A DNA stretch of 64,000 bases from Azospirillum agricola (GTDB taxonomy: Bacteria; Pseudomonadota; Alphaproteobacteria; Azospirillales; Azospirillaceae), in contig NZ_JAGINM010000015.1 in the NCBI RefSeq assembly GCF_017876095.1, forward strand, positions 1 through 64,000, in the 5' to 3' direction. A program made the position numbers and the translations under genes. Of this stretch, positions 1-7,779 are shown piece by piece. Each line of letters starts with the position of its first letter. Position 1 is the first letter of the stretch. Under the pieces are notes generated by a model. It was not told where the DNA came from and ran no database searches. It saw only the letters and a program-made list of their open reading frames with translations.

Positions 1-116
1 TCGCTGCCTGCCGTCCTCGTGGACCGCGTCGGCGTCGTTCGCGTCGGGAGGCGCTTTATAGGCGGACAGACCGAACCCGGCAAGCGCTTTTTTCGCCCTC
101 GCTGCATTTTTCTTCG

Positions 117-1625
117 TCAGAAGGCAGCGTTGGGGATTTCGTCCTCATGCCACGTGCGGCCATCGCGCTCGATGAGGGCGATGGCCTGGGACGGCCCCCA
201 GGTGCCGGCGATGTAGGGTTTCGGCAGGTCATGACGCGCTTTCCAACCATCCAGGATCGCCTCGGCCCACTGCCACGCCGCTTCGACCTCGTCGCGGCGC
301 ATGAACAGGGTCGGGTTGCCGCGCACCACATCCATCAGCAGGCGCTCGTAGGCATCGGGGAAGCGGCCACCGAAGGTTTCGGCGAAGCTCAGGTTCAACG
401 GTGCCGGGCGGACGCGCATGCCACCGGGGCCTGGCTCCTTGGTCATCAGATGCAGACGGATGCTTTCGTCCGGCTGGAGGCGGACGATCAGACGGTTGGC
501 CTGCAACTCGCCGGCGCTCTGCGGAAAGATCGAGTGCGGGATCGGCCGGAACTGGATGACGATCTCCGACATCTTGGCCGGCAGGCGTTTGCCGGTGCGC
601 AAGTAGAAGGGGACGCGCGCCCAGCGCCAGTTGTCGATCTCCACCTTCAGCGCGACGAAGGTCTCGGTGCCGCTGCCGGCGGGAATGCCCGCCTCGTCGG
701 CGTAGGCCGGCACGGCGCCGCCGGCAACGGCGCCAGCGCGATATTGGCCGCGCACGGTGCAGCTTGTGATCTCGTCCTCGCCGATCGGCTTCAGGGAGCG
801 CAGCACCTTGAGCTTCTCGTCGCGCACCGATTCCTGGGCGAGCGAGATCGGGCATTCCATGCCGACCAGACAGACGAGTTGCAGCAAATGGTTCTGCACC
901 ATGTCGCGCAACGCGCCGGAATGATCGTAATAGTCGCCCCGCCCCTCGACGCCGACCGTCTCGGCGACGGTGATCTGGACATGGTCGATGTGGTTGGCGT
1001 TCCACAGCGGCTCGAACAGGGAATTGGCAAAGCGCAGGGCCAGCAGGTTCTGCACCGTCTCCTTCCCGAGATAATGATCGATGCGGTAGATCTGCGGTTC
1101 GGCGAAGACGGCGCCGACCCGTTCGTTGATCTCCCGCGCGGAGTCGAGATCGCGGCCGATCGGCTTCTCCAGCACGACGCGGGCGTCCGGCGTCACCAGC
1201 CCGGCGGCGCGGAGCCCGTCGCAGATCGGGCCGAACAGGCTGGGCGAGGTCGCAAGGTAGAAGATGCGCACCGGCCCGTCGCGGCCTTCCAGCCGGCCAG
1301 CCAGCTCGCCCCAGCCGCTGTCGGTGGTCGCGTCCACCGGCACGTAATCGAGACGCGCCAGGAAGCGGTCGAGCAGCCCCTCGTCCAGCTCGTCGGGCGC
1401 CACATGGCGGCGGATCGCCGCGTCGGCCCGCGCCCGGTAGTCGGAGGGGGCGAGCGCGCTGCGCGACACGCCGATGATCCGGCTGCCGGCGGCGACCTGC
1501 CCGGCGCGGTCGCGCAGATAAAGCGCCGGCAGCAGCTTGCGCAGCGCCAGATCGCCGGTGCCGCCGAACACCGTGTAGTCGAAGGCGGGCAGCGGTGCGG
1601 CGGCGGCGGTGCGGGTGTGCGGCAT
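117..1625 (-). CDS. zwf: Glucose-6-phosphate 1-dehydrogenase
   Basis: Oxidises glucose 6-phosphate to 6-phosphogluconolactone with NAD(P)+, the entry step of the Entner-Doudoroff and pentose phosphate routes, in the cytoplasm. The 502 residues match the usual family length. The N-terminal dinucleotide-binding motif GGTGDLALRKLLPALY is present. So are EKPIGRD and the active-site signature RIDHYLGKE, with the catalytic His near residue 184. The frame is open upstream to 1751, but that extension is Pro/Arg-rich and unlike the family. The ATG at 1625 (MPHTRTAAAAPLPAFDYTVF) puts the nucleotide-binding strand where expected. The ROK regulator upstream on the same strand is separated by 195 bases and is a plausible sugar-responsive controller, which is inference. 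Confidence 0.96.
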   Translation of the reverse strand: MPHTRTAAAAPLPAFDYTVFGGTGDLALRKLLPALYLRDRAGQVAAGSRIIGVSRSALAPSDYRARADAAIRRHVAPDELDEGLLDRFLARLDYVPVDATTDSGWGELAGRLEGRDGPVRIFYLATSPSLFGPICDGLRAAGLVTPDARVVLEKPIGRDLDSAREINERVGAVFAEPQIYRIDHYLGKETVQNLLALRFANSLFEPLWNANHIDHVQITVAETVGVEGRGDYYDHSGALRDMVQNHLLQLVCLVGMECPISLAQESVRDEKLKVLRSLKPIGEDEITSCTVRGQYRAGAVAGGAVPAYADEAGIPAGSGTETFVALKVEIDNWRWARVPFYLRTGKRLPAKMSEIVIQFRPIPHSIFPQSAGELQANRLIVRLQPDESIRLHLMTKEPGPGGMRVRPAPLNLSFAETFGGRFPDAYERLLMDVVRGNPTLFMRRDEVEAAWQWAEAILDGWKARHDLPKPYIAGTWGPSQAIALIERDGRTWHEDEIPNAAF

Positions 1626-1820
1626 CGGTCTTCGGCCCTCCGGTCGATCTTGGGGGTTCGGTGGCCGCGACCGGTCGGCCGGCGGCCAGCAGGGACAGGA
1701 CGGCGTCACCACCGGCACCTGTGCGGCATCGTGCCACAGCGTCCGGCCCACGACAACCGCATCGGCGAATCCGGTCCGGAATTCAAAAGCTTCGCCGCGC
1801 GGCCCGGCCGCCTGTCCAGG

Positions 1821-3089
1821 CTATTGGTTGACCAGGATCTCCCGGCTCGGGCTGTAGTTGAGATGGAGCGGCAGGATCGCCGCTCCCAGGGCCGCCGCCT
1901 GCCGCCCGACCTGCCCGAGCCGCAGCGGCGGCGGCCGGCGCGCCTCCGGCACCGCCTCGTCCAGGCAGCGGTTGAGGCGGGATTCCAGGTCGCGCCGCAC
2001 CTCCATCGGCAGGTCGGCGTCGATGACGATGGCTTCGACGTCGAGCAGGCAGGCCGCCGACAGCAGCGGCATCACCAGCGCGTCGGCGGCGTCGTCCAGC
2101 CATTCCGCCACCAGACCGGGGTGCAGCGGGATGGCGCGCTCCAGCTCGCTGCGCAGGACCACCTCGACGCCGTTGGCCCGCAGATGGCGGATCAGCGAAT
2201 TGATCGAGGCGCGCGTCAGCAGGATGTCGCAGCTGTGGGTCGGGCGCGGGGCGGAGGCAAGACGCGACGGCCCGACCGGCATCAGCCCGATGTCGCCGGC
2301 GTTGCCGGTGACGCCCCGGTAATACTCGCCGTTCAGGACCAGCCCGCCGCCGATGGCCGAACCGATGAAGAGATAGGCGAAGGTCTGAAGCTCGCGGCCG
2401 CAACCGCGGAACATCTCGGCGACGGCGGCGGCGGTCCCATCATTCTCGCGGAACACCGGCAGGCCGGTCGAAGCGCCGAGCCGGGCGGCGATGTCCACGT
2501 CGTTCCACACCCTGTAGGCGTCGACGCGGATGTCCAGCTCGCGCCGCCAGCTTCCCATGTCGTAGGGGGCGGCGACGCCGATGCCGGCCAAGCGGTCCTT
2601 GGCATCGGAAGGCAGCGCGTCGCGCATCGCGGCGATGTCGCCCAGCGCCAGCGCCAGCGATTCCTCCGGCATCGGGAAGTCGCGTTCGTGGTGGCGGCGT
2701 TCGACGACATGGCCACGGAAGTCGACCAGCAGCGTGTCGACCGAACGGCGGCCGACCTTCACCCCGATGGAGTAGGCGCCTTCCGGGTTGAGCGACAGCA
2801 GGGTCGCCGGCTGCCCACGGGCACCGGACCGCTTGCCCTCGCTGCGGATCAGGCCGCGCTCCTCCAGCTCCTTGACGATCACGCCGGCGGTGTTGCTGGT
2901 CAGGTTGACGGAGCGCGAGAGATCCGCCTTCGACGCCTGCCCCAGCCGGCGCAGCGCGTTGAGGATCACCCGCTCATTGAACTGGCGCACGTTGACCGAG
3001 TTGCTGCCCTGACCGTTCCCGGCTCCATGGCCTGCCCCGGCCCCCGCCACGACGCCGGCCGCGCTGTTCACGCACATGACGTTGGACAA
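1821..3089 (-). CDS. ROK-family transcriptional repressor
   Basis: Probable sugar-responsive DNA-binding regulator of 422 residues. After a Gly/Ala-rich leader (to about residue 28) comes a winged helix-turn-helix (about 30-90, FNERVILNALRRLGQASKAD). The rest is the actin-like ROK fold, with the catalytic-type motif ENDGTAAAVAE kept. The zinc-binding part of ROK proteins appears lost: the His of GEIGH is replaced (GDIGLMPVG), and only one Cys is seen where CxCGxxGC is expected. The first codon is TTG, supported by a GGAGG eight bases upstream; an ATG four codons later is the alternative. It lies just upstream of zwf on the same strand, which suggests control of sugar catabolism. The ligand cannot be told from the sequence. 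Confidence 0.88.
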   Translation of the reverse strand: MSNVMCVNSAAGVVAGAGAGHGAGNGQGSNSVNVRQFNERVILNALRRLGQASKADLSRSVNLTSNTAGVIVKELEERGLIRSEGKRSGARGQPATLLSLNPEGAYSIGVKVGRRSVDTLLVDFRGHVVERRHHERDFPMPEESLALALGDIAAMRDALPSDAKDRLAGIGVAAPYDMGSWRRELDIRVDAYRVWNDVDIAARLGASTGLPVFRENDGTAAAVAEMFRGCGRELQTFAYLFIGSAIGGGLVLNGEYYRGVTGNAGDIGLMPVGPSRLASAPRPTHSCDILLTRASINSLIRHLRANGVEVVLRSELERAIPLHPGLVAEWLDDAADALVMPLLSAACLLDVEAIVIDADLPMEVRRDLESRLNRCLDEAVPEARRPPPLRLGQVGRQAAALGAAILPLHLNYSPSREILVNQ

Positions 3090-3202
3090 CCCGACACCCT
3101 CCCCCGACCGCCCGTCCGTTGCGGTTCATTATGGCCGAATCCATGAAACCGGGTGAGCGTCTTGAACGCAACCGTCCGCATGACCACCGGCGTCGGGCGC
3201 CG

Positions 3203-4525
3203 TCACGGCCGGCCGCGCCCGCCGGCAGCCTTTTCCGAACGGCGGGCGAGCGCCGCCTCGATCTCGTCGCCGCCGGCGCCGAGGACCGCCGCCGGATCGA
3301 CCGCCACCTCCAGGTCGGCCGGAGCGGGGGCGGATGCCGTTCGGCGGCCCCCTTCGCCGAGCAGGACATGGGCGATCACGGCCAGAACCGCCATCCCCGG
3401 AATGACGTCGGTCAGCGCCACGAAGGGGTTGGCGAACAGCAGCGCCGCGGCGGTGGAGCCGGCGAGGCCGCCGCCGATCTGGAGAAAGCCGGTCAACGCC
3501 GACGCCGCCCCGGCGATGGTCGGGTAGCCGGCCAGCGCGTCGGAGGTCGCCCCCGGCATGACCAGCGCGATGCCGAAGGCCCACAGCGCCGCCGGCCCCA
3601 TGACGGTGGCGAGCGACGGCGGCAACAGCCGCAGCCCCACCGCGAAGCCGAGCGCGCCGAGCAGGACGAGGGCGAGGCCGGCCGGAATCAGGCGCCGCGC
3701 ATCCACCTTGTGCAGCAGACGCCCGCTGAGCGCGGCGCCGGCCGTGTAGGAGCCGGTCTGCAACAGCATCGCCATGCCGAAATGGGTCGGGGTCATCCCG
3801 ACCGTCTCGATCATGACGAAGGGCAGCAGGGCGGCCAGCGTGTAGAGCCCGCCCAGCGTCAGGCCGAGCACCAGCCCGGCCCGCATGAAGCGCCGGTCGG
3901 CCAGCAGGGTGGCGTAGTTGCGCAGCACCCGCGACGGGCGGGCGTTGTCCGGGTTGCGGGCGGCGTTGGTTTCCGGCACCCCGGCGAACAGCAGCAGCAC
4001 CACCAGGCCATAGACCGCCATCACCAGGAAGATCGCGTGCCAGCCGACGGTCCCCAGGATCAGGCCGCCCAGCGTCGGCGCCATCGCCGGGGCGATGGCC
4101 AGCATCAGGCCGATCAGGTTGAGGATGCGGGCCGAATTCTGCCCGGTGAACTGGTCGCGCACGATGGCGCGCGAGATGGCGATGCCGGCCGCCGCCCCCA
4201 CGCCCTGCAACAGCCGCCCGGCGAGCAGCCAGTCGATCGAGGCCGACAGCGCCGCGACGACGCTGCCCAGCGCGTAGACGGCGAAGAAGCCGAGCGCCAC
4301 CGGCCGCCGGCCATAGGCGTCCGACAGCGGGCCGCAGGCGAGCTGGGAGAAGGCGAAACCGAAGAAATAGACGCTCAGCGTCAGCTTCACCGCCGCCGGG
4401 GTGGTGCCGAAGGCCTCCACCAGCATCGGCATCGCCGGGGTGTAGAGCGACAGGCTCAGCGGCCCGAGCGTGACGATCAGCGCGCCGACGACCGCGGTGC
4501 GCATTTCCGACATGACCGGTTTCAT
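3203..4525 (-). CDS. Bcr/CflA-type multidrug efflux MFS transporter
   Basis: Inner-membrane drug:proton antiporter of the DHA1 group, 440 residues with about 12 hydrophobic segments. The early motif LSLYTPAMPMLVEAFG is typical of Bcr/CflA proteins. The loop motif GPLSDAYGRRPVALG is the MFS A-motif, and LLQGVGAAAGIAISRAIVRD is the next conserved stretch. The C-terminal 80 residues are a charged, Ala/Pro-rich cytoplasmic tail. Its ATG overlaps the stop of the upstream marR-like gene by four bases (ATGA), so the two are almost certainly co-transcribed and translationally coupled. The substrate is unknown. Confidence 0.9.
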   Translation of the reverse strand: MKPVMSEMRTAVVGALIVTLGPLSLSLYTPAMPMLVEAFGTTPAAVKLTLSVYFFGFAFSQLACGPLSDAYGRRPVALGFFAVYALGSVVAALSASIDWLLAGRLLQGVGAAAGIAISRAIVRDQFTGQNSARILNLIGLMLAIAPAMAPTLGGLILGTVGWHAIFLVMAVYGLVVLLLFAGVPETNAARNPDNARPSRVLRNYATLLADRRFMRAGLVLGLTLGGLYTLAALLPFVMIETVGMTPTHFGMAMLLQTGSYTAGAALSGRLLHKVDARRLIPAGLALVLLGALGFAVGLRLLPPSLATVMGPAALWAFGIALVMPGATSDALAGYPTIAGAASALTGFLQIGGGLAGSTAAALLFANPFVALTDVIPGMAVLAVIAHVLLGEGGRRTASAPAPADLEVAVDPAAVLGAGGDEIEAALARRSEKAAGGRGRP

Positions 4526-5016
4526 GGAGTCTCCGTTGGGCGCTGGGCGGAGCGTTCCCCTGGGCGTTTCCCTGGGCGTTCGTCATCCAGCAGCCGGGCG
4601 CGCAGGCGCAGCAGCATGGCCTTGCAGGCCGCGATCTCGCCGGGGGTGAAGTCGGCCAGCACCGTCTCCCGCGCAGCGCCCAGCACCTCCAGGGCGCGGG
4701 CCAGCAACGGTTCGGCGGACGGGGCCAGACGAACGGTCTTGGCGCGGCGGTCGGACGGGTCCGGCTCGCGCACGACCAGCCCGTTCGCCTCCAGCCGGTC
4801 GAGATAGCCGACCAGGGTCATCGGCTCGACGCCCATGACGGAGGCCAGCGCCGCCTGACGCGCTCCGGGGTGGCGCTGGGCGTAGATGAGGGCGCGCGCC
4901 TCGCCGGGCGTCAGCCCCAGCCGGGCATCCGTCAGCGCGCGGTCGTAGCGCGCGCGCAGCAGCCGCGCGGCGTCGATCAGCGCGAGGCCGAAGGGAATGT
5001 CGTCGTCCATGGTCAT
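4522..5016 (-). CDS. MarR-family transcriptional regulator
   Basis: Small winged-helix regulator, about 164 residues from the chosen ATG at 5016 (MTMDDDIPFGLALID). Residues about 30-120 carry the MarR fold, with the recognition region AALASVMGVEPMTLVGYLDR and the wing EPDPSDRRAKTVRLA. The longer frame to 5070 would read through the palindrome at 5020-5034, so it is unlikely. The gene overlaps the following Bcr/CflA exporter by four bases. The usual arrangement is a repressor that senses the drug and controls itself and the pump. The palindrome directly before its start codon fits autorepression. Confidence 0.9.
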   Translation of the reverse strand: MTMDDDIPFGLALIDAARLLRARYDRALTDARLGLTPGEARALIYAQRHPGARQAALASVMGVEPMTLVGYLDRLEANGLVVREPDPSDRRAKTVRLAPSAEPLLARALEVLGAARETVLADFTPGEIAACKAMLLRLRARLLDDERPGKRPGERSAQRPTETP

Positions 5017-5019
5017 TTC

Positions 5020-5034
5020 ATAAGGGACCCTTAT
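5020..5034. promoter_or_regulatory. Palindromic operator at the marR-MFS operon start
   Basis: ATAAGGG-A-CCCTTAT is a 15-base palindrome with seven-base perfect arms around one central base. It ends three bases before the start codon of the marR-like gene. The position would let a bound MarR dimer block transcription start or early elongation. It is seen directly in the sequence; the assignment to this MarR is inference from location. Confidence 0.65.
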
Positions 5035-5100
5035 CAAATGACGCAACCGCTCGGCGGGCGGGGCTGGCATGCGCCCCTCTTCGTCGCGGGACTGGAACCG

Positions 5101-5772
5101 TCAGGCCGGCGCGGCGGGCCGGGCGCCGTCCAGGAACAGGGCGATCGCCCGCCGGACGTAGCGGTCGACCTCCTCCATGGGAAGCGGCCGACCGGGCAGG
5201 ATCAGCCGACGCCACAGGATGTTCCCGGAGATCATTCCCATGAAGGCCTCGGCGGCGGTCTCCGGGTCGTCGATGCGCAGGGTCCCGGCGTCCGACAGGC
5301 GCTTCAGATAGTCGGACAGGCGGCGGATGGTGGTTTCCGGGCCGATGTGGAAGAAGGATTCGGCGATGTCGGGGATGCGGGCGCCCTCCGACACCAGGAT
5401 GTGGACGATGGAGACCGTCCGGTCATTGAGGAGGATCTGGACGAAGCGCAGCGCGAACTTGGTCAGCCCGACCTCGGGCGAGGCGAGATCGTCGGCCTGG
5501 GCCTCCGACAGCCCTTCCAGGATGTGGAGGCTGTTCTCCTCCATCATCGCGCGGAACAGCCCCTCCTTGTCGCCGAAATGCTCGTAGAGGGTCGCCCGCG
5601 ACCCGCCGGCCCGGTTGATGATGTCGGTCAGCGTCGTCTTCTCGAAGCCCTTCTCGATGAACAGGAGCGCCGCGGCTTCGAGGATCGCCTGACGGCGCGC
5701 CAGCCCGCGCGGGCCGACCGTCGGGCCGCAGGGCGGCGTGACGGTCGAAGAGTCCTTGTCGCTGCTGCTCAT
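5101..5772 (-). CDS. TetR/AcrR-family regulator (AefR-like C-terminus)
   Basis: Regulator of about 223 residues. The N-terminal TetR helix-turn-helix is clear (ILEAAALLFIEKGFEKTTL, then GGSRATLYEHFGDKEGLF). The C-terminal region (FMGMISGNILWRRLILPG) resembles the AefR-like ligand domain. The ATG at 5772 has AAGGA nine bases upstream; the frame open to 5823 lacks such support. It is clearly paralogous to the TetR protein at 6852-7580, sharing GGSR-TLY-HFGDKEGLFR-MMEE. Its target is unknown. It lies 84 bases upstream of the marR-like gene on the same strand and may be part of the same efflux-control block. Confidence 0.88.
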   Translation of the reverse strand: MSSSDKDSSTVTPPCGPTVGPRGLARRQAILEAAALLFIEKGFEKTTLTDIINRAGGSRATLYEHFGDKEGLFRAMMEENSLHILEGLSEAQADDLASPEVGLTKFALRFVQILLNDRTVSIVHILVSEGARIPDIAESFFHIGPETTIRRLSDYLKRLSDAGTLRIDDPETAAEAFMGMISGNILWRRLILPGRPLPMEEVDRYVRRAIALFLDGARPAAPA

Positions 5773-5892
5773 CCTGTCTTCCTTCGACCGGGATTCCGGC
5801 CCCTCCGGCCCGCCATGTGACACGCCGGCACGCTAATGCAGAACACCGGCACGGGATAGGTCATCGACGCGCCGGCGGGAGAACGATCCTTG

Positions 5893-5943
5893 GCCCCCGC
5901 CCCGGCCCTTCCCCGCCCAGCGGATGAAGGCCGGGGCGGGGGC
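5893..5943 (-). terminator. Hairpin terminator after the usp gene
   Basis: Perfect 15-base GC-only stem (GCCCCCGCCCCGGCC with its complement) around a 21-base loop, starting 14 bases past the universal stress protein stop. No T-run follows, so it is a strong stem of the kind common in high-GC genomes rather than a textbook intrinsic terminator. Confidence 0.6.
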
Positions 5944-5957
5944 TCGCGTGCCAGCCC

Positions 5958-6788
5958 TTACCGCGACAGCAGGATCGGCACGTCGGCCCGGGCGAGGACG
6001 GTGCGGGTGGCGCCGCCGAAGACGAACTCGCTGATCTTGGAGCGTCCGTAGGCGCCCATCACCAGCAGGTCGGCGTCGAGGCTGCGGGCGCGCTCCAGCA
6101 GGATGCCGCCGGCGTCCGTCCCCGGACACTGCTCCAACACCACCTCGACCCCGTGGCGGGCGAGGTGGCGGGACATGTCGGCGCCGGGCTCCGCCCCCAG
6201 GCTGTTCTGCGCGCCCGGCACCACCACCAGATGCACGGACTCGGCCGCGACCAGGAAGGGCATGGCGTTGGCGATGGCGTTGGCCGCCTCCCGGCTGCCG
6301 TTCCAGCCGACGATGACGCGCTGGCCGACCCGGTTGGACGGCCAGCCGGCCGGCAGCAGCAGGGTCGGCCGGCCCGACGCGAAGATCACGTCCTCCGACA
6401 GGCTCAGCATCCGCCGCGGCCCCGCCGGGCGGGCGGGCGGACCGACGATGGCGAGGTCGGCGTGGCGGGCGTGCAGCATCAGCGCCTCGCCGTCCTCGTT
6501 CTCCGACAGGCGCCACTCACTGGAGACCGTGCCACGGTCGGTCAGGCTCTCGAACGCCTTGCGGGCGCGCGTCTCGGTGTCGCGGACGGCGGCGCGGTGC
6601 TTCTGCAACAGCGCCTCCACCCCGCTGCCGCGGGCGAAACCGTTGCTCGGGTGCAGTTCGATCCGGTTGGCGACGAAGGTCGCGATCAGATGGGCGCCCC
6701 AGCGTTCGGCGAGCGCGGCCGCGAAGGCCATGCGGCTGATCCGCGTGTCCTCTTCCTCGATGAAAACGACGATGTCCTTGGGAGTCAC
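5958..6788 (-). CDS. Tandem universal stress protein (UspA family)
   Basis: 276 residues made of two Usp-like halves. The second half (about 140-276) has the ATP-binding pattern GAYGRSKISEFVFGGATRTV followed by the usual hydrophobic strand VPILLSR. The first half begins IVVFIEEED and keeps the fold pattern, but its loop VGPPARPAGPRR lacks the nucleotide-binding glycines, so it looks non-binding. Usp proteins are cytoplasmic and support survival under stress or growth arrest; the precise role here is unknown. It follows the second TetR gene by 63 bases on the same strand and may be read through from it. Confidence 0.88.
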   Translation of the reverse strand: MTPKDIVVFIEEEDTRISRMAFAAALAERWGAHLIATFVANRIELHPSNGFARGSGVEALLQKHRAAVRDTETRARKAFESLTDRGTVSSEWRLSENEDGEALMLHARHADLAIVGPPARPAGPRRMLSLSEDVIFASGRPTLLLPAGWPSNRVGQRVIVGWNGSREAANAIANAMPFLVAAESVHLVVVPGAQNSLGAEPGADMSRHLARHGVEVVLEQCPGTDAGGILLERARSLDADLLVMGAYGRSKISEFVFGGATRTVLARADVPILLSR

Positions 6789-6851
6789 GGGCCTTGGCCT
6801 CTGTCGGCGGGTGAAGGGGAGATCGGGAGCGGAACGGACCGGGCGGCGCTC

Positions 6852-7580
6852 TCACCCGGTCGCCGGCACGCCCGGCGCGGGTCCGACCCCGCGCAGGAAC
6901 ATCCGGACGGCGGCGCGGACCTCGCGCTCCAACTCGGCGGGCGCCACCGGTTCGGCGGGAAGGATCAGACGCTTCAGCAGCAGATTGCCGGTGATCATGC
7001 CGGTGAAGGCGCGGGCCGCAACGTCCGCATCCTGGATGCGGATCCTCCCCAGCGCGGCGAGCCCGCGCAGGCAATCGGCCAGCCGCCGGTTGGTCTCCTC
7101 CGGGCCGGCGCGCAGGAAGGACTGCGACAGGTCGGGGATGCGCCCGCCCTCGGACACCAGCGTTCGCAGGATCGCCATCGTCTCGGGTGCCGCCAGGGTG
7201 CGGGCGATGTGCAGGCCGAACTCGTTCAGCCGTTCCTCCGGATCGTCCCGCGGCGTTCCCGTCGCAGCGGCGGGAGCCGCCATCCCATTGAGGACACGGG
7301 CGCAATGCTCCTCCATCATGCGGCGGAAGAGCCCCTCCTTGTCGCCGAAATGCCGGTAGAGCGTGGTGCGCGAGCCGCCGGCCCGCTCCAGTATGTCGGT
7401 CAGCGAGGTGGCGGCGAAGCCCTTCTCGACGAACAGCGCCGCCGCCGCGTCCAGCAGGGCGCGGCAGCGCGCCCAGCCCCGTGGGCGGACATCGGAGGAA
7501 TGAAGATCGGCCGGATGAAAATCAGGCGGCCGGGCGTCGATTTCCGCGACGATTTCGGCAGGCCGGTCCGTATCAGCCAC
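6852..7580 (-). CDS. TetR/AcrR-family repressor of the divergent RND pump
   Basis: 242-residue regulator. The helix-turn-helix reads LLDAAAALFVEKGFAATSL and GGSRTTLYRHFGDKEGLF, and the C-terminus is AefR-like (FTGMITGNLLLKRLILP). The start is a GTG at 7580 with AAGGGGGG six bases upstream. The open frame to 7961 runs through the neighbouring promoter and is not coding. It is transcribed away from the RND adaptor gene, and the shared 199-base gap contains a clean inverted repeat at 7627-7640. This is the acrR/mexR-like layout: repressor and pump sharing an operator. Inducers are unknown. Confidence 0.9.
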   Translation of the reverse strand: MADTDRPAEIVAEIDARPPDFHPADLHSSDVRPRGWARCRALLDAAAALFVEKGFAATSLTDILERAGGSRTTLYRHFGDKEGLFRRMMEEHCARVLNGMAAPAAATGTPRDDPEERLNEFGLHIARTLAAPETMAILRTLVSEGGRIPDLSQSFLRAGPEETNRRLADCLRGLAALGRIRIQDADVAARAFTGMITGNLLLKRLILPAEPVAPAELEREVRAAVRMFLRGVGPAPGVPATG

Positions 7581-7626
7581 TGCGAACCCCCCTTGCGCGA
7601 TGGGTCGATCTGAATGTATCGTCGAG

Positions 7627-7640
7627 TACAGTGTACTGTA
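7627..7640. promoter_or_regulatory. TetR operator between tetR and the RND pump
   Basis: TACAGT-GT-ACTGTA is a perfect six-base inverted repeat. A wider pair AGTAC / GTACT at 7625-7629 and 7648-7652 surrounds the area. It sits in a short AT-richer stretch in the divergent promoter region, where a TetR dimer would control both genes. Confidence 0.65.
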
Positions 7641-7779
7641 TGAGACAGTACTAAGAAAAGCGGTTTGTTTCGAGTGCAAGTTTCGGGCGTCCGGGGTCTC
7701 CGGCTCCCGCCCTGTTGAGGTCCCGCCGCACATCGCCCCAGCGCCCTTCGCGCGGCGGGGGCGCCTGACGAGGAAGCAG

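Noticed and set aside
1..116. Possible gene fragment at the window start
   Set aside because: No frame there shows recognisable coding content; it is treated as the region downstream of zwf.
147..3146. A 999-codon plus-strand open frame over zwf and the ROK gene
   Set aside because: Antisense shadow of two well-supported minus-strand genes, with His/Gln/Arg-rich composition typical of such shadows.
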